A stretch of DNA of 64,000 nucleotides, taken from contig NZ_CP102332.1 of the NCBI RefSeq assembly GCF_024600715.1, forward strand, positions 1,240,001-1,304,000. Direction: 5' to 3'. A model generated the notes under the pieces. That model had not been told where the DNA came from, did no database searches, and worked only from the letters and a program-made list of their open reading frames with translations. The position numbers and the translations under genes were made by a program. Each line of letters begins with the position of its first letter. Position 1 is the first letter of the stretch. Source of the stretch: Streptomyces changanensis (GTDB lineage: Bacteria > Actinomycetota > Actinomycetes > Streptomycetales > Streptomycetaceae). Positions 1 to 8,785 of the stretch are shown piece after piece.

Positions 1-2688
1 GTCGAGCAGGGACGCGTACGGCTGACCGGCCTCGATGCGGGTGGCCTCCGCCTCGCTGATGCCGTGGACGTCGAGGAGCGCGAGCCGCACCCCCCACGTA
101 CCGGGCGTACCGGACATGCCGGACGTGTGCCCCGCCACTGAACCGGACACCAGTTCGATACGGTGGGAGACGCCGGACACGTTCACGTCCAGCGGCAGGA
201 CCGGCACCCCCTGCCGCCGCGCGTCGGCCAGCAGCAGCCGCTTGGGGTACATCCCCGGGTCGTGGGTGAGCAACCCGGCGTAGAAGGCCGCCGGGTGGTG
301 GGCCTTGAGCCACGCCGACTGGTAGGTCGGCACGGCGAAGGCCACCGCGTGCGCCTTGCAGAAGCCGTAGCTGCCGAACGCCTCGACGATCCCCCAGGTG
401 CGCGCGACGACGTCCGCCCCGTACCCGCGCTCCGTCGCCCTGCGCTCGAACCAGACCCGGATGCGGGTCTGCGACTCGGGGTCGGAGAGGCCGCGGCGCA
501 CCGCGTCCGCCTCGTCCCGGCCGCAGCCGGTCATGATGTCGAGGATCTTGATGATCTGCTCGTGGAAGACGACGACCCCGTACGTCTCCTCCAGCGCCTC
601 CGTCAGGTCCGGGTGCGGGTAGCGCGCCGGGGCCCTGCCGTGCCGGGCGGCGATGAAGGGGCGGACCATGTCGGCCGCGACCGGGCCGGGCCGGAACAGC
701 GAGATGTCCACGACCAGGTCGTGGAAGGTCGCGGGCTGGAGCCGGCCGATCAGGTCGCGCTGCCCCGGCGACTCGATCTGGAAGCAGCCGAGCGTCTCGG
801 CGGACCGGATGAGCCGGTACGTCGCGGGGTCGCCCGGCCTCACCTGCTCCGGGTCGTCGAGGTCCACCTCCTCGCCGGTGGTGCGCGCGATCTCGGCGAC
901 CGCGTGCGCCATCGCCGACTGCATCCGCACGCCGAGCACGTCGAGCTTGAGCAGGCCGAGCTCCTCCACGTCGTCCTTGTCGAACTGCGCCATCGGGAAG
1001 CCCTCCCCGCTGGTCGGCACGACCGGGGTGCGGGAGAGCAGCGAGGCGTCGGAGAGCAGTACCCCGCACGGGTGCATGGCGACGCCGCGCGGCAGCGCGT
1101 CCAGCGCCTCGACCAGCTCCCACAGCCTCCCGTACCGGTCCCGCTCGCCGGCCAGCCGGCGCAGCTCGGGCAGTTCGTCCAGGGCGGTGCGGGCGTCGCG
1201 GGCGCGGATGTGCGGGAACGACTTGGCGATCCGGTCGATGTCGGCCGGGTCCATGGACAGGGCGGCGCCCACGTCCCGCACGGCGTGGCGGACGCGGTAG
1301 GTCTCGGGCATGGCGACGGCCGCGACCCGCTCGGGGCCGAAGCGGTCGAGGATCGCCCGGTAGACCTCCAGGCGGCGGGCGGACTCCACGTCGACGTCGA
1401 TGTCGGGCAGCGCGGGCCGCCGCACCGACAGGAAGCGCTCCATCAGCAGGCCCTGCTCGATCGGGTCGGCGTGGGCGATGCCGAGCAGGTGGTTGACGAG
1501 GGACCCGGCGCCGGAGCCGCGCGCGGCGACCCGGATGCCCATGTCCCGCACGTCGTCGACGACCTGCGCGACGGTGAGGAAGTACGTGGCGAAGCCGAGC
1601 CGTTCGACGGTGCGCAGCTCGTCGTCCAGGCGGGCCCAGTACTCCCGCTTCCGGTCGTGGCCGCGCAGCACCATGCCGGCGGCGCAGCGGGAGCGCAGCA
1701 CCCGGTCGGCGGTGCGGTGGGCGGCGCCGACCAGGTGGGGCTCGGGGAAGTGGACGGTGCCGATGCCGAGGTCCTCCTCCGGGTCGACGACGCACTCCTG
1801 CGCCGTCTCCTCGGTCAGGGCGAGCAGCCGGTGCGCCGCGTCGCGGCGCAGCCCGGCGGCCTCGGCGACGCGTTCGGCGACGGCGGCCATGGCGGCGGGG
1901 TCCTTGAGCCAGCGCTCGCCGCCGTCCAGGCCCCTGCGCGGGTCGACGGGGACGAGCCGGCGCGCGGCGTCGAGGACGTCGGCGACGGGGCCCTGCCCGG
2001 GGTCGGCGTACCGCACGGCGTTGCTGAGCACGGGCCGTACGCCTTGCTCGGCGGCGAGCCCCAGGGTGCGGGCGGCCTGCCGGAGCGAGCCGGGGCCGGT
2101 GCCGGGGCGGCCGAGGTGCACGACCTCCAGCCGCAGGGCGTCGCCGTACGCCTCGCGCCAGGGGACGAGGAGCCGGGCGGCCCGGTCGGGGCGGCCCGCG
2201 CAGAGGGCCCGGCCGACGTCGGAGTCGGGGCCAAGCAGGACGGTCAGGTCGTCGCCGTGGTTGTCGGCCCAGGGCAGCAGTACGGGGGTGCCGATCGCCC
2301 GGGCGGCCGGGCCCCCGGCCGCCGCGTGGGCGGCGGTGACCAGCCGGCACAGGGCGGCCCAGCCGCGCCGGGAACGCGCCAGGAAGAGGGCGCGGGGCGC
2401 GGACTCGTCGACGAAGGCGCCCCCGCGCACGGGGGTGCGGCGGCGTTCGGTGGGCGACCCCGGGACGGCGCGCTCGGCGAGGGCGAGGTCCACCCCGAAG
2501 AGCGGGCGCACGCCCTCCTCGGCGCAGGCCCGGGCGAACCGCACGGTCCCGGCGACGGTGTCGCGGTCGGTGAGGGCGACGGCGTCCATGCCGCGCTCGG
2601 CGGCGCGGGCGGCCAGCCGCTCCGGATGGGAGGCCCCGTACCGCAGGGAGAAGCCGGAGACGGTGTGCAGGTGCGTGAACCGCGACAT
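1..2688 (-). CDS. dnaE2: DNA polymerase III alpha subunit, SOS-type DnaE2, 3'-partial
   Basis: C-family replicative/translesion polymerase. The 896 codons present run from an ATG at 2688 to the left edge without a stop; the family is usually about 1,100-1,200 residues, so the C-terminus lies outside. Seen: an N-terminal PHP domain starting RFTHLHTVSGFSLRYGAS, and the palm catalytic acidic motif LPDIDVDVES near residue 427. An excellent Shine-Dalgarno (AGGAGG, 5 nt spacing) fixes the start. Upstream lie a LexA-type box and a TATGGT -10 on the same strand. In mycobacteria the SOS-induced mutasome polymerase DnaE2/ImuC is LexA-controlled (known); the box here is the reason for choosing DnaE2 over the essential DnaE1 (inference). 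ImuA/ImuB partners would have to lie beyond the edge. Confidence 0.88.
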   Translation of the reverse strand, partial: MSRFTHLHTVSGFSLRYGASHPERLAARAAERGMDAVALTDRDTVAGTVRFARACAEEGVRPLFGVDLALAERAVPGSPTERRRTPVRGGAFVDESAPRALFLARSRRGWAALCRLVTAAHAAAGGPAARAIGTPVLLPWADNHGDDLTVLLGPDSDVGRALCAGRPDRAARLLVPWREAYGDALRLEVVHLGRPGTGPGSLRQAARTLGLAAEQGVRPVLSNAVRYADPGQGPVADVLDAARRLVPVDPRRGLDGGERWLKDPAAMAAVAERVAEAAGLRRDAAHRLLALTEETAQECVVDPEEDLGIGTVHFPEPHLVGAAHRTADRVLRSRCAAGMVLRGHDRKREYWARLDDELRTVERLGFATYFLTVAQVVDDVRDMGIRVAARGSGAGSLVNHLLGIAHADPIEQGLLMERFLSVRRPALPDIDVDVESARRLEVYRAILDRFGPERVAAVAMPETYRVRHAVRDVGAALSMDPADIDRIAKSFPHIRARDARTALDELPELRRLAGERDRYGRLWELVEALDALPRGVAMHPCGVLLSDASLLSRTPVVPTSGEGFPMAQFDKDDVEELGLLKLDVLGVRMQSAMAHAVAEIARTTGEEVDLDDPEQVRPGDPATYRLIRSAETLGCFQIESPGQRDLIGRLQPATFHDLVVDISLFRPGPVAADMVRPFIAARHGRAPARYPHPDLTEALEETYGVVVFHEQIIKILDIMTGCGRDEADAVRRGLSDPESQTRIRVWFERRATERGYGADVVARTWGIVEAFGSYGFCKAHAVAFAVPTYQSAWLKAHHPAAFYAGLLTHDPGMYPKRLLLADARRQGVPVLPLDVNVSGVSHRIELVSGSVAGHTSGMSGTPGTWGVRLALLDVHGISEAEATRIEAGQPYASLLD

Positions 2689-2748
2689 CCGCACCTCCTG
2701 GATCGTTCCGAACCTCACCACCCCCCTGAGCACCACCATAAACCACGT

Positions 2749-2764
2749 TCGAACGAATGTACGA
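2749..2764. promoter_or_regulatory. LexA (SOS) box of dnaE2
   Basis: TCGAACGAATGTACGA matches the actinobacterial SOS consensus TCGAAC-N4-GTTCGA at all but one arm position. On the minus strand it lies just upstream of a -10-like TATGGT (2735-2740), so it covers the -35 and spacer of the dnaE2 promoter, where LexA would block polymerase. It is also 114 bp upstream of the divergent membrane-protein gene, whose control by LexA cannot be judged. Confidence 0.8.
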
Positions 2765-2877
2765 CTCCGTTGCTCAGGGGCCCGGCCTCCCTCCCCGACG
2801 GCCCGCGGCGACCGCCCCTCAGCCATTCAGCCCCGCCCCACCTGCGGGAACACCGGCCGCGGCGGAGCGTGGAGCAC

Positions 2878-3900
2878 ATGACGTTCGCCTCCGAGGTGCG
2901 CAGCGCCGTCACCCCCAGGGCCGCCCTGCTGGTCATCGGCGTGCTCGCGCTGCAGCTGCTGTTCATCGCCTCCTACGTGGGCGCCCTGCACGACCCGAAG
3001 CCCTCGGACGTCCCCTTCGGGGTGGTCGCGCCGGGAGCCGCCGCCGAGCGGACGGCCGACCGCCTGGGCGGACTGCCTGGTGACCCGCTCGACCCGCGTG
3101 TGCTCCCCGACGAGGCCGAGGCCCGGCGGCAGATCCGGGAGCGGGAGATCGACGGGGCGCTCGTCGTCGACCCGACGGGCCGCACCGACACCCTGCTCGT
3201 CGCCTCCGGCGGCGGCACGGTCCTGGTCACCGCCCTGGAGCGGATCGCCACCGAGGTCGAGCGGCCCCAGCAGCGCACGGTCCGCACGGTGGACGTCGCG
3301 CCGGCCTCCCCCGACGACTTCGACGGCCTCTCCGCGTTCTACCTCGTCGTGGGATGGTGCGTGGGCGGCTACCTCCTCGCGTCGATCCTGGCGATCAGCG
3401 CGGGCTCCCGGCCCGCCAACACCCTCCGCGCGGTCATCCGGCTCGCCGTGCTCGCGCTCTCCGCGGTCCTCGGCGGTCTGGGCGGCGCGATCATCGTCGG
3501 TCCGGTCCTCGGCGCGCTGCCCGGCAGCGTCGCGGCCCTGTGGGGGCTGGGCGCGCTGGTCGTCTTCGCCGTCGGCGCGCTCACCCTCGCCCTCCAGGCG
3601 CTCACCGGCATCGTCGGCATCGGACTGGCCGTCCTGCTGATCGTCATCGCCGGCAACCCCAGCGCGGGTGGCGCCTTCCCGAGCCCCATGCTCCCCGACT
3701 TCTGGCGGGCCATCGGCCCCGCCCTGCCGCCGGGCGCGGGCACCTGGGCGGCGCGGTCCATCGCGTACTTCCAGGGCAACGCCGTCTCCGGCGCTCTCCA
3801 GGTCCTGTCGGTCTGGGCGGTGCTCGGCACGGTGGTCACCCTCGTCGTCTCGTCGCTGCGCCGCGACGCCGACACCCCGGACGAGCCGGTCGGCACCTGA
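2878..3900 (+). CDS. ABC-2-type / YhgE-like multispanning membrane protein
   Basis: 340-residue integral membrane protein. One hydrophobic helix at about residues 15-35 is followed by a hydrophilic, probably extracytoplasmic domain (about 40-155), then about five more hydrophobic segments from residue 160 to 325 and a short charged tail. This one-helix/large-loop/helix-bundle plan is that of ABC-2-type permease or YhgE/Pip-like proteins; no ATPase gene is next to it. The ATG at 2878 is preceded by GGAG only 3 nt away, so the start is fair rather than strong. The open frame continues far upstream on this strand, but that part is the mirror image of dnaE2. It converges on the protease gene and shares a terminator with it. 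Substrate unknown. Confidence 0.65.
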   Translation: MTFASEVRSAVTPRAALLVIGVLALQLLFIASYVGALHDPKPSDVPFGVVAPGAAAERTADRLGGLPGDPLDPRVLPDEAEARRQIREREIDGALVVDPTGRTDTLLVASGGGTVLVTALERIATEVERPQQRTVRTVDVAPASPDDFDGLSAFYLVVGWCVGGYLLASILAISAGSRPANTLRAVIRLAVLALSAVLGGLGGAIIVGPVLGALPGSVAALWGLGALVVFAVGALTLALQALTGIVGIGLAVLLIVIAGNPSAGGAFPSPMLPDFWRAIGPALPPGAGTWAARSIAYFQGNAVSGALQVLSVWAVLGTVVTLVVSSLRRDADTPDEPVGT

Positions 3901-3919
3901 CCCGGGGCCGCACACACGA

Positions 3920-3951
3920 GCCCCCCGGCCCGGAGTCCCGGGCCGGGGGGC
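3920..3951. terminator. Bidirectional hairpin terminator
   Basis: A perfect 14-bp G/C stem (GCCCCCCGGCCCGG and its complement) with the 4-nt loop AGTC lies 19 bp after the membrane-protein stop and 20 bp after the convergent protease stop. There is no U-tract, which is common in Streptomyces terminators. Confidence 0.8.
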
Positions 3952-3971
3952 TTCCCCGCTTCCTGGAGGCG

Positions 3972-5063
3972 TCAGCCGATCTGCGCGCCGTACCGGGCGA
4001 GCGCCTCGGTGACGGGCTGGAAGAAGGTCGTCCCGCCGGCCGTGCAGTCCCCGCTGCCGCCGGAGGTCAGGCCGACCGCCGCGTCACCGGAGAAGAGGGA
4101 GCCGCCGCTGTCGCCGGGCTCGGCGCAGACGGTGGTCTGGATGAGCCCCTCGACGACCTGCCCGTTGCCGTAGTTGACGGTGGCGTCCAGGCCGGTGACC
4201 TCGCCCTCGTGCACCTGGGTCGTGGAACCGCTGCGGGTCACCTTCATGCCGACCGTCGCCTCGGCGGCGCGGGCGATCCGCTGGGAGCCGCCGTCGTACA
4301 GGTTGACGGCGCTCGGGTGCTCCACCTCGCGGTCGTACTTGACCAGCGCGAAGTCGTCACCGGGGAACTGCGAGTCGACCATGGTGCCGACGGCGCTCCC
4401 GCCCTGCCGGTCGGACCACGCGGAACCGGCGTCCCCGCAGTGGCCGGCGGTGAGGAAGTGCGGCTGACCGTCCTTGACGACGTTGAAGCCAAGGGAGCAG
4501 CGGCCGCCGCCGGTGTGGATGGCGTCGCCGCCGGCGACGAACGGCGTGAAGGTGCCGGCCGACCGCTTCAGCTCCGCCTTGGAGCCGAGCCCCTTCACGA
4601 CCTGGGTGAGCTTCTCCCAGGAGGCGCCCTTGACGGTGCGGTCGGCGGTGACGACGACCTTGTTGGTCACCGGGTCGACGGTCCAGGAGGTGCCGGGGAT
4701 GGTCGCCCGGTCCTTCAGGGCCTTCCGGGCGCCCTTGAGTTCGGCGAGGGAGTGCTCGACCATCCGCGCCTCGCCGCCCGCCTCGCGGACGGCCTCGGCC
4801 GCGGCCTCGTCGACGACGTTCACCACGAGGGTGCGGGAGTCGGCGTCGTAGTACGCGCCCGCGGCGTCCGTCTCGCCGAGCCGCGAACCGAGGGTGGAGG
4901 CGAGGTTTCCCGCCGCCTGGACGGACAGGACCCTCGCCTCGAACTGCTGTACATCATCGCTGGCGTTCGCAGTCTGGAAGGTGACCGCGGCGCCCAGCAG
5001 AGCCACCACGGCTCCACCGGCGATGGCCGCACGCCTCTGGGGTATGCGTCGGTGCTTCAACAT
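3972..5063 (-). CDS. Streptogrisin-like secreted S1 serine protease precursor
   Basis: 363-residue preproenzyme. Residues 1-34 form a Sec-type signal peptide (charged KHRRIPQRR, hydrophobic core, QTANAS); about 35-175 are an alpha-lytic-protease-type prodomain; the mature chymotrypsin-fold domain begins near 180. Catalytic triad: His208 in TAGHC, Asp237 in GDDFALVKY, Ser319 in GDSGGS. Cys189/Cys209 and Cys313/Cys340 are placed for the usual two disulfides. It would be secreted and self-matured. The ATG at 5063 follows AGGAGG by only 3 nt; the next codon, TTG at 5060, has a better 6-nt spacing and would give the N-terminus MKHRRIP, so the true start may be the TTG. The gene is monocistronic with a long upstream region. 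Confidence 0.93.
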   Translation of the reverse strand: MLKHRRIPQRRAAIAGGAVVALLGAAVTFQTANASDDVQQFEARVLSVQAAGNLASTLGSRLGETDAAGAYYDADSRTLVVNVVDEAAAEAVREAGGEARMVEHSLAELKGARKALKDRATIPGTSWTVDPVTNKVVVTADRTVKGASWEKLTQVVKGLGSKAELKRSAGTFTPFVAGGDAIHTGGGRCSLGFNVVKDGQPHFLTAGHCGDAGSAWSDRQGGSAVGTMVDSQFPGDDFALVKYDREVEHPSAVNLYDGGSQRIARAAEATVGMKVTRSGSTTQVHEGEVTGLDATVNYGNGQVVEGLIQTTVCAEPGDSGGSLFSGDAAVGLTSGGSGDCTAGGTTFFQPVTEALARYGAQIG

Positions 5064-5267
5064 CTACCTCCTGTGGGGGCCGTGCCCGGCGCGTGGGGTG
5101 CCTGGCACGGAGGATGGGCCGCCAACTATTCCGAGGCCGACAGCCCGCACACAAGGTCGACTTCAGGACGCGCACACGACCCCCACAGCACTCCCCCCAG
5201 CCCCCGGGCTACCCCGGGTCACCACTGGTCGGTTCCGATTGCGAACACCACGTGCGACCACCGGATG

Positions 5268-5293
5268 GACAGGACGTGAGGACTAGTCCTGTC
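5268..5293. promoter_or_regulatory. Inverted repeat upstream of protease gene, possible operator
   Basis: GACAGGAC (5268-5275) and GTCCTGTC (5286-5293) form an 8-bp inverted repeat with 10 nt between, and a nested perfect 12-bp palindrome AGGACTAGTCCT occupies 5279-5290. It lies about 205 bp before the protease start. The 5064-5506 spacer otherwise holds only this element and the DUF5685 terminator; no gene is seen there. Function is inferred from symmetry alone. Confidence 0.4.
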
Positions 5294-5428
5294 TTGATCT
5301 TCGGGGGTTTCAGCCGCGGTTTTCGAGGAAGGGCGCCGCAGATGTTGCGGTCAAGGCACCGCCCGACGAGTGGAGTTGGCGTGGCGGGCGGTGAGGACGG
5401 CAGAGCGTCCGCCCCCGGGCGCACACGC

Positions 5429-5466
5429 GCGGGGCCCCCGCCCGGCGATCCGGACGGGGGCCCCGC
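5429..5466 (-). terminator. Hairpin terminator of the DUF5685 gene
   Basis: A perfect 12-bp stem GCGGGGCCCCCG / CGGGGGCCCCGC with an inner CCGG-CGAT-CCGG extension lies 40 nt beyond the stop codon at 5507, in the direction of transcription. Confidence 0.65.
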
Positions 5467-5506
5467 GGGACGCCGGCGCGCGGGCGCCGGCGGAGGTCAT
5501 ACGGCG

Positions 5507-6874
5507 TCAGCAGCCGTCACACGGGCAGCAGCAGTCGCAGCCGCAGTCCGGGCAGTCACAGTTGCGGCAGCAGCCCTCGCGCTTCCTGCGGGACCACGGA
5601 CCCTCGTACTCCTTGGCGCAGCAGATCCGGCAGGTGCAGAAGAGGCCGACGAAGACGGCGCAGCCCGCCAGCAGGCCGCGCGGCGGCTTGGGCCGCGGCG
5701 CCCCGCCACCGCCGGAGCTCCCGGACCCGCCCGAGCCGCCCGGGCCACCCGAGCCACCCGACGGCCCGCCGAAGCCACCACCACCGTGCCCACCCGGCTG
5801 CCCCCCGCCGTACGGGTTCCCGGAGCCGTACGGGTTCCCGGAGCCGTACGGACTTCCGACCCCGTACGGACCCCCCTGCCCGTACGGGCCGCCCGGGCCG
5901 CGGGGGTCCTGGTGGCCGCCCGGCTGGGGGTGGCCGTGCGGGGGCGGTGGCGCGCCGGGGGCGCCGTACGCCTGGTGCGAGCAGCTCGTCGTGGCGAAGG
6001 CCCGGTCCACCGAGCGGCGCAGCTCGTGGGCGAGGAGCCGGTGCAGCAGCCGGTCGTCGACGAACTCGGCGTCCCGCAGCGCGAGGCGCACGCCGTGCGC
6101 CGCGTCGTCGGCGAGGCGCCGCGCCTCGGCGAGGGAGGTGCCGGTCGCGGTGAGGGGGTTCCAGGCGCCCGCCGCGGCGTCGGCCTCCCGGTCCTCCACG
6201 GCGTCCAGCAGGTGGGCGAGGCGGCCGAAGAGGCGGCCGGCCTCCGCGAGGGGTCCGGCGTTGCCCGGCCTGCCGGCCAGGACGGCGGTGTGGGCGAACG
6301 CCGCCGCGGTGGCCGTCTCGGTCGGCTCGGTCACGGCCAGGAGGGGGGTGCCGGGCCCGGCCAGCGCCTCGACGCCGGCCTGCCGGTCCACGGCGTCGAC
6401 CAGGACCGCCGTGTCGAAGCCCAGCTCGCGCCCCGTCCGGGCGCCCGCCGCGTCCCAGCGGTGCGCCACCCGGCGGGCGGCCGCGGCGACGGGGCGGCGG
6501 GCCAGCAGCCCGTCCCGGTCGGTGACGTGGTCGCGCACCTTCGCCGAGGCCAGCACCAGCGAGACCGCGGCGGCGAGGCGGGCGCCCTCGCCACGGGCCA
6601 CGGGTGCGGTGCGCATCGCGCGCAGCGGGCAGGGCCCGGCGGTGCGGCGGGCCCCGTCCGTGCGGGGCCCGGCGGTGCGGCGGGCCCCGTCCGTGCGCTC
6701 CGTCTGAGCCTCAGTCAACACGGAGACGATGAGCCCGTCGTAGTTCGTGGCGACGCGGGCGAACTGTCCGTGGTCCGCGCGCAGGGCGAGGCAGAGCCCG
6801 CACAGATGGGCCATCCACTCGGCCCGGAGGCCCTCCGTGAGCCGGTGCGAACATGGCCTGACTATTCCGAACAT
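5507..6874 (-). CDS. DUF5685 family protein with cysteine-rich C-terminal tail
   Basis: 455-residue protein resembling the DUF5685 family of actinobacteria; biochemical role unknown. The N-terminus MFGIVRPCSH plus LCGLCLALR carries a Cys/CxxC pattern that may bind metal. A mostly helical Ala/Arg-rich body follows to about residue 310, then a Gly/Pro/Tyr-rich linker with repeated PYGSGN units, a short hydrophobic stretch GLLAGCAVFVGLFC, and a tail in which 11 of the last 23 residues are Cys (EGCCRNCDCPDC then GCDCCCPCDGC). The ATG at 6874 was chosen because conservation-like features begin there; an in-frame upstream ATG at 6910 lacks a ribosome site. A perfect 33-bp tandem duplication lies inside the gene. 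The family assignment is from memory. Confidence 0.72.
   Translation of the reverse strand: MFGIVRPCSHRLTEGLRAEWMAHLCGLCLALRADHGQFARVATNYDGLIVSVLTEAQTERTDGARRTAGPRTDGARRTAGPCPLRAMRTAPVARGEGARLAAAVSLVLASAKVRDHVTDRDGLLARRPVAAAARRVAHRWDAAGARTGRELGFDTAVLVDAVDRQAGVEALAGPGTPLLAVTEPTETATAAAFAHTAVLAGRPGNAGPLAEAGRLFGRLAHLLDAVEDREADAAAGAWNPLTATGTSLAEARRLADDAAHGVRLALRDAEFVDDRLLHRLLAHELRRSVDRAFATTSCSHQAYGAPGAPPPPHGHPQPGGHQDPRGPGGPYGQGGPYGVGSPYGSGNPYGSGNPYGGGQPGGHGGGGFGGPSGGSGGPGGSGGSGSSGGGGAPRPKPPRGLLAGCAVFVGLFCTCRICCAKEYEGPWSRRKREGCCRNCDCPDCGCDCCCPCDGC
6632..6697 (-). repeat. Perfect 33-bp tandem duplication inside the DUF5685 gene
   Basis: Two identical 33-nt copies (6632-6664 and 6665-6697) encode TDGARRTAGP(R/C) twice in frame. 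Perfect identity suggests a recent slippage event. Confidence 0.9.
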
Positions 6875-7147
6875 CGATCCCCCGTGTCTGTTCTCGTGTG
6901 CGCGGGGCATGGTATCGGCGTCGGCGGTTCACCCGTACGCCCGCCGACTCACCCGACCGGTATGAATTTCATATGTGAGGTACGAGAACCCCGATACGCA
7001 GCAAGAACCCTGACGAATCGCCACAACTTCTGCACCAGTACCGTCACGAAACACTCGCGCGGCGACTGTCCACTTGGCGCGCGATCCGCATCATGGACGA
7101 CCATAGGGGTGCGGAACCACACGTGACCGCGTTGAAAGGAGGCGTCC

Positions 7148-7582
7148 ATGGGATCGGTGCGCAAGGCGAGTGCCTGGCTGGGACTCGTCGAGGACAACGA
7201 CGAGCGCTACTACGACGACGAGTACGCCGAGCCGGCCGAGAACGGCGACGCCTGGGTGACCGACCCCAGGGTCCGGGTCGCCTCCGAGAGCGCCCGGGAG
7301 GAGGGCCGCCGGATCGCCACGGTCTCCCCCGACGGCTTCGGCGACGCCCGGGCGATCGGCGAGCTGTTCCGCGACGGCGTGCCGGTCATCATGAACCTCA
7401 CCTCCATGGAGCCCGACGACGCCAAGCGCGTCGTCGACTTCGCGGCCGGTCTGACCTTCGGCCTGCGCGGCTCCATCGAGCGGGTGGCCACCCGGGTCTT
7501 CCTGCTGACGCCCGCGGACACGCAGATCGTCACCGGGGAGCCCGGGGGCCGCGCCGAGAACGGCTTCTTCAACCAGAGCTGA
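7148..7582 (+). CDS. SepF-like cell division protein (SflA type)
   Basis: 144-residue SepF-family protein. SepF links FtsZ to the membrane; Streptomyces also carry SepF-like paralogues SflA and SflB that act in polar growth and branching (known). Seen: the N-terminal [16 protein letters not shown] amphipathic segment (membrane-binding in SepF), an acidic linker with [12 protein letters not shown], and the SepF core from about residue 58 with [26 protein letters not shown]. An ideal GAAAGGAGG lies 8 nt before the ATG. It stands apart from ftsZ and the dcw cluster, which favours SflA-type over true SepF (inference). The next gene converges on it with a 12-bp gap. Confidence 0.85.
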   Translation: MGSVRKASAWLGLVEDNDERYYDDEYAEPAENGDAWVTDPRVRVASESAREEGRRIATVSPDGFGDARAIGELFRDGVPVIMNLTSMEPDDAKRVVDFAAGLTFGLRGSIERVATRVFLLTPADTQIVTGEPGGRAENGFFNQS

Positions 7583-7594
7583 CGGGGGGACCGC

Positions 7595-8785
7595 TCACCG
7601 GAAGGCGTCGAGGCCGGTGAGCGCCTTGCCCAGCACCAGCTGGTGCATCTCGCTGGTGCCCTCGTAGGTGAGCACCGACTCCAGGTTCGTGGCGTGCCGC
7701 ATGACGGGGTACTCCAGGGAGATCCCGTTGGCCCCGAGGATCGTCCGCGCCGTGCGGCAGATCGCGATCGCCTCCCGCACGTTGTTCAGCTTGCCGAAGC
7801 TGACCTGCTCCGGACGCAGCACCCCCGCGTCCATCCGGCGCCCCAGGTGGTGGGCGAGCAGGATGCCCTTGTGCAACTCCACCGCCATGTCGGCGAGCTT
7901 CGCCTGGGTGAGCTGGAAGCCGCCGATGGGCCGTCCGAACTGCTCGCGCGTCCGCGCGTACTCCAGCGCCGCCTCGAACGAGGCGCGCGCCGCGCCCATG
8001 GCGCCCCACACGATGCCATACCGGGCGTGCGAGAGACAGCTCAGCGGGCCCTTGAGGCCGGTGACGCCCGGCAGGACCGCGTCGGCGGGCAGCCGCACGC
8101 CGTCCATGACGAGCTCACTGGTCACGCTGGCGCGCAGCGACCACTTGTGCTTGATCTCGGGCGCCGAGAAGCCGGGGGTGTCCGTCGGCACGGCGAAGCC
8201 GCGCACGCCGTCGTCCGTCCGTGCCCACACGACGGCGACGCCGGCGACCGATCCGTTGGTGATCCACATCTTGCGGCCGTCGAGGATCCAGTCGGAGCCG
8301 TCCCTCCTCGCGGACGTCCGCATCCCCGCCGGGTCGGAGCCGTGGTCGGGCTCGGTCAGACCGAAGCAGCCGATCGTCTCCCCCGCCGCCATCGACGGCA
8401 GCCAGCGCTGCTTCTGCTCCTCCGAGCCGTACGCGTGGATCGCGTACATGGCGAGCGAGCCCTGGACGGAGACGAGGGAGCGGATGCCGGAGTCGGCGGC
8501 CTCCAGCTCCAGGCAGGCCAGCCCGTACTGGACGGCGCTCGCCCCGGCGCAGCCGTAGCCCTCCAGCGACATGCCGAGCGCGCCGAGCCCGCCCAGCTCG
8601 CGCGCGAGCTCGCGGATGACCGGCAGCTCGCCCTTCTCGTACCACTCGGCGACGTACGGCAGCACCCGGTCCGCCGCCCAGGCGCGCACGGTGTCGCGGA
8701 CGGCGAGGTCCTCGGGGCCGAGCAGGTCGTCGACGCCGAGCGGGTCGGCGGGATCGAACGGCGGGAGCTTCGAGGGTGTGGGCAT
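7595..8785 (-). CDS. Acyl-CoA dehydrogenase, glutaryl-CoA dehydrogenase type
   Basis: 396-residue FAD enzyme. Glutaryl-CoA dehydrogenase oxidises and decarboxylates glutaryl-CoA to crotonyl-CoA in lysine/tryptophan catabolism. Seen: GCFGLTEPDHGSDP (FAD/substrate region), KMWITNGSVAGVAVVWAR, the C-terminal four-helix domain with ARTREQFGRPIGGFQLTQ, and the catalytic-base motif TYEGTSEMHQLVLGKALTG with Glu near residue 375. Length, the EPDHGSDP motif and the end -TGLDAFR fit glutaryl-CoA dehydrogenases better than other acyl-CoA dehydrogenases. The ATG at 8785 has GGAGG at 6-nt spacing; upstream in-frame codons do not. An 82-bp gap separates it from the MFS gene transcribed before it on the same strand. 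Confidence 0.88.
   Translation of the reverse strand: MPTPSKLPPFDPADPLGVDDLLGPEDLAVRDTVRAWAADRVLPYVAEWYEKGELPVIRELARELGGLGALGMSLEGYGCAGASAVQYGLACLELEAADSGIRSLVSVQGSLAMYAIHAYGSEEQKQRWLPSMAAGETIGCFGLTEPDHGSDPAGMRTSARRDGSDWILDGRKMWITNGSVAGVAVVWARTDDGVRGFAVPTDTPGFSAPEIKHKWSLRASVTSELVMDGVRLPADAVLPGVTGLKGPLSCLSHARYGIVWGAMGAARASFEAALEYARTREQFGRPIGGFQLTQAKLADMAVELHKGILLAHHLGRRMDAGVLRPEQVSFGKLNNVREAIAICRTARTILGANGISLEYPVMRHATNLESVLTYEGTSEMHQLVLGKALTGLDAFR

Noticed and set aside
163..2877. Very long open frame on the plus strand through the dnaE2 region, and several shorter ones
   Set aside because: They mirror dnaE2, which has a strong ribosome site, catalytic motifs and G/C-rich third positions; long antisense frames are normal at this GC content.
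7597..7624. CTCACCGG...CCGGTGAG inverted repeat as a terminator between the SepF-like and acyl-CoA dehydrogenase genes
   Set aside because: It lies inside the C-terminal codons of the dehydrogenase and the intergenic gap is only 12 bp.
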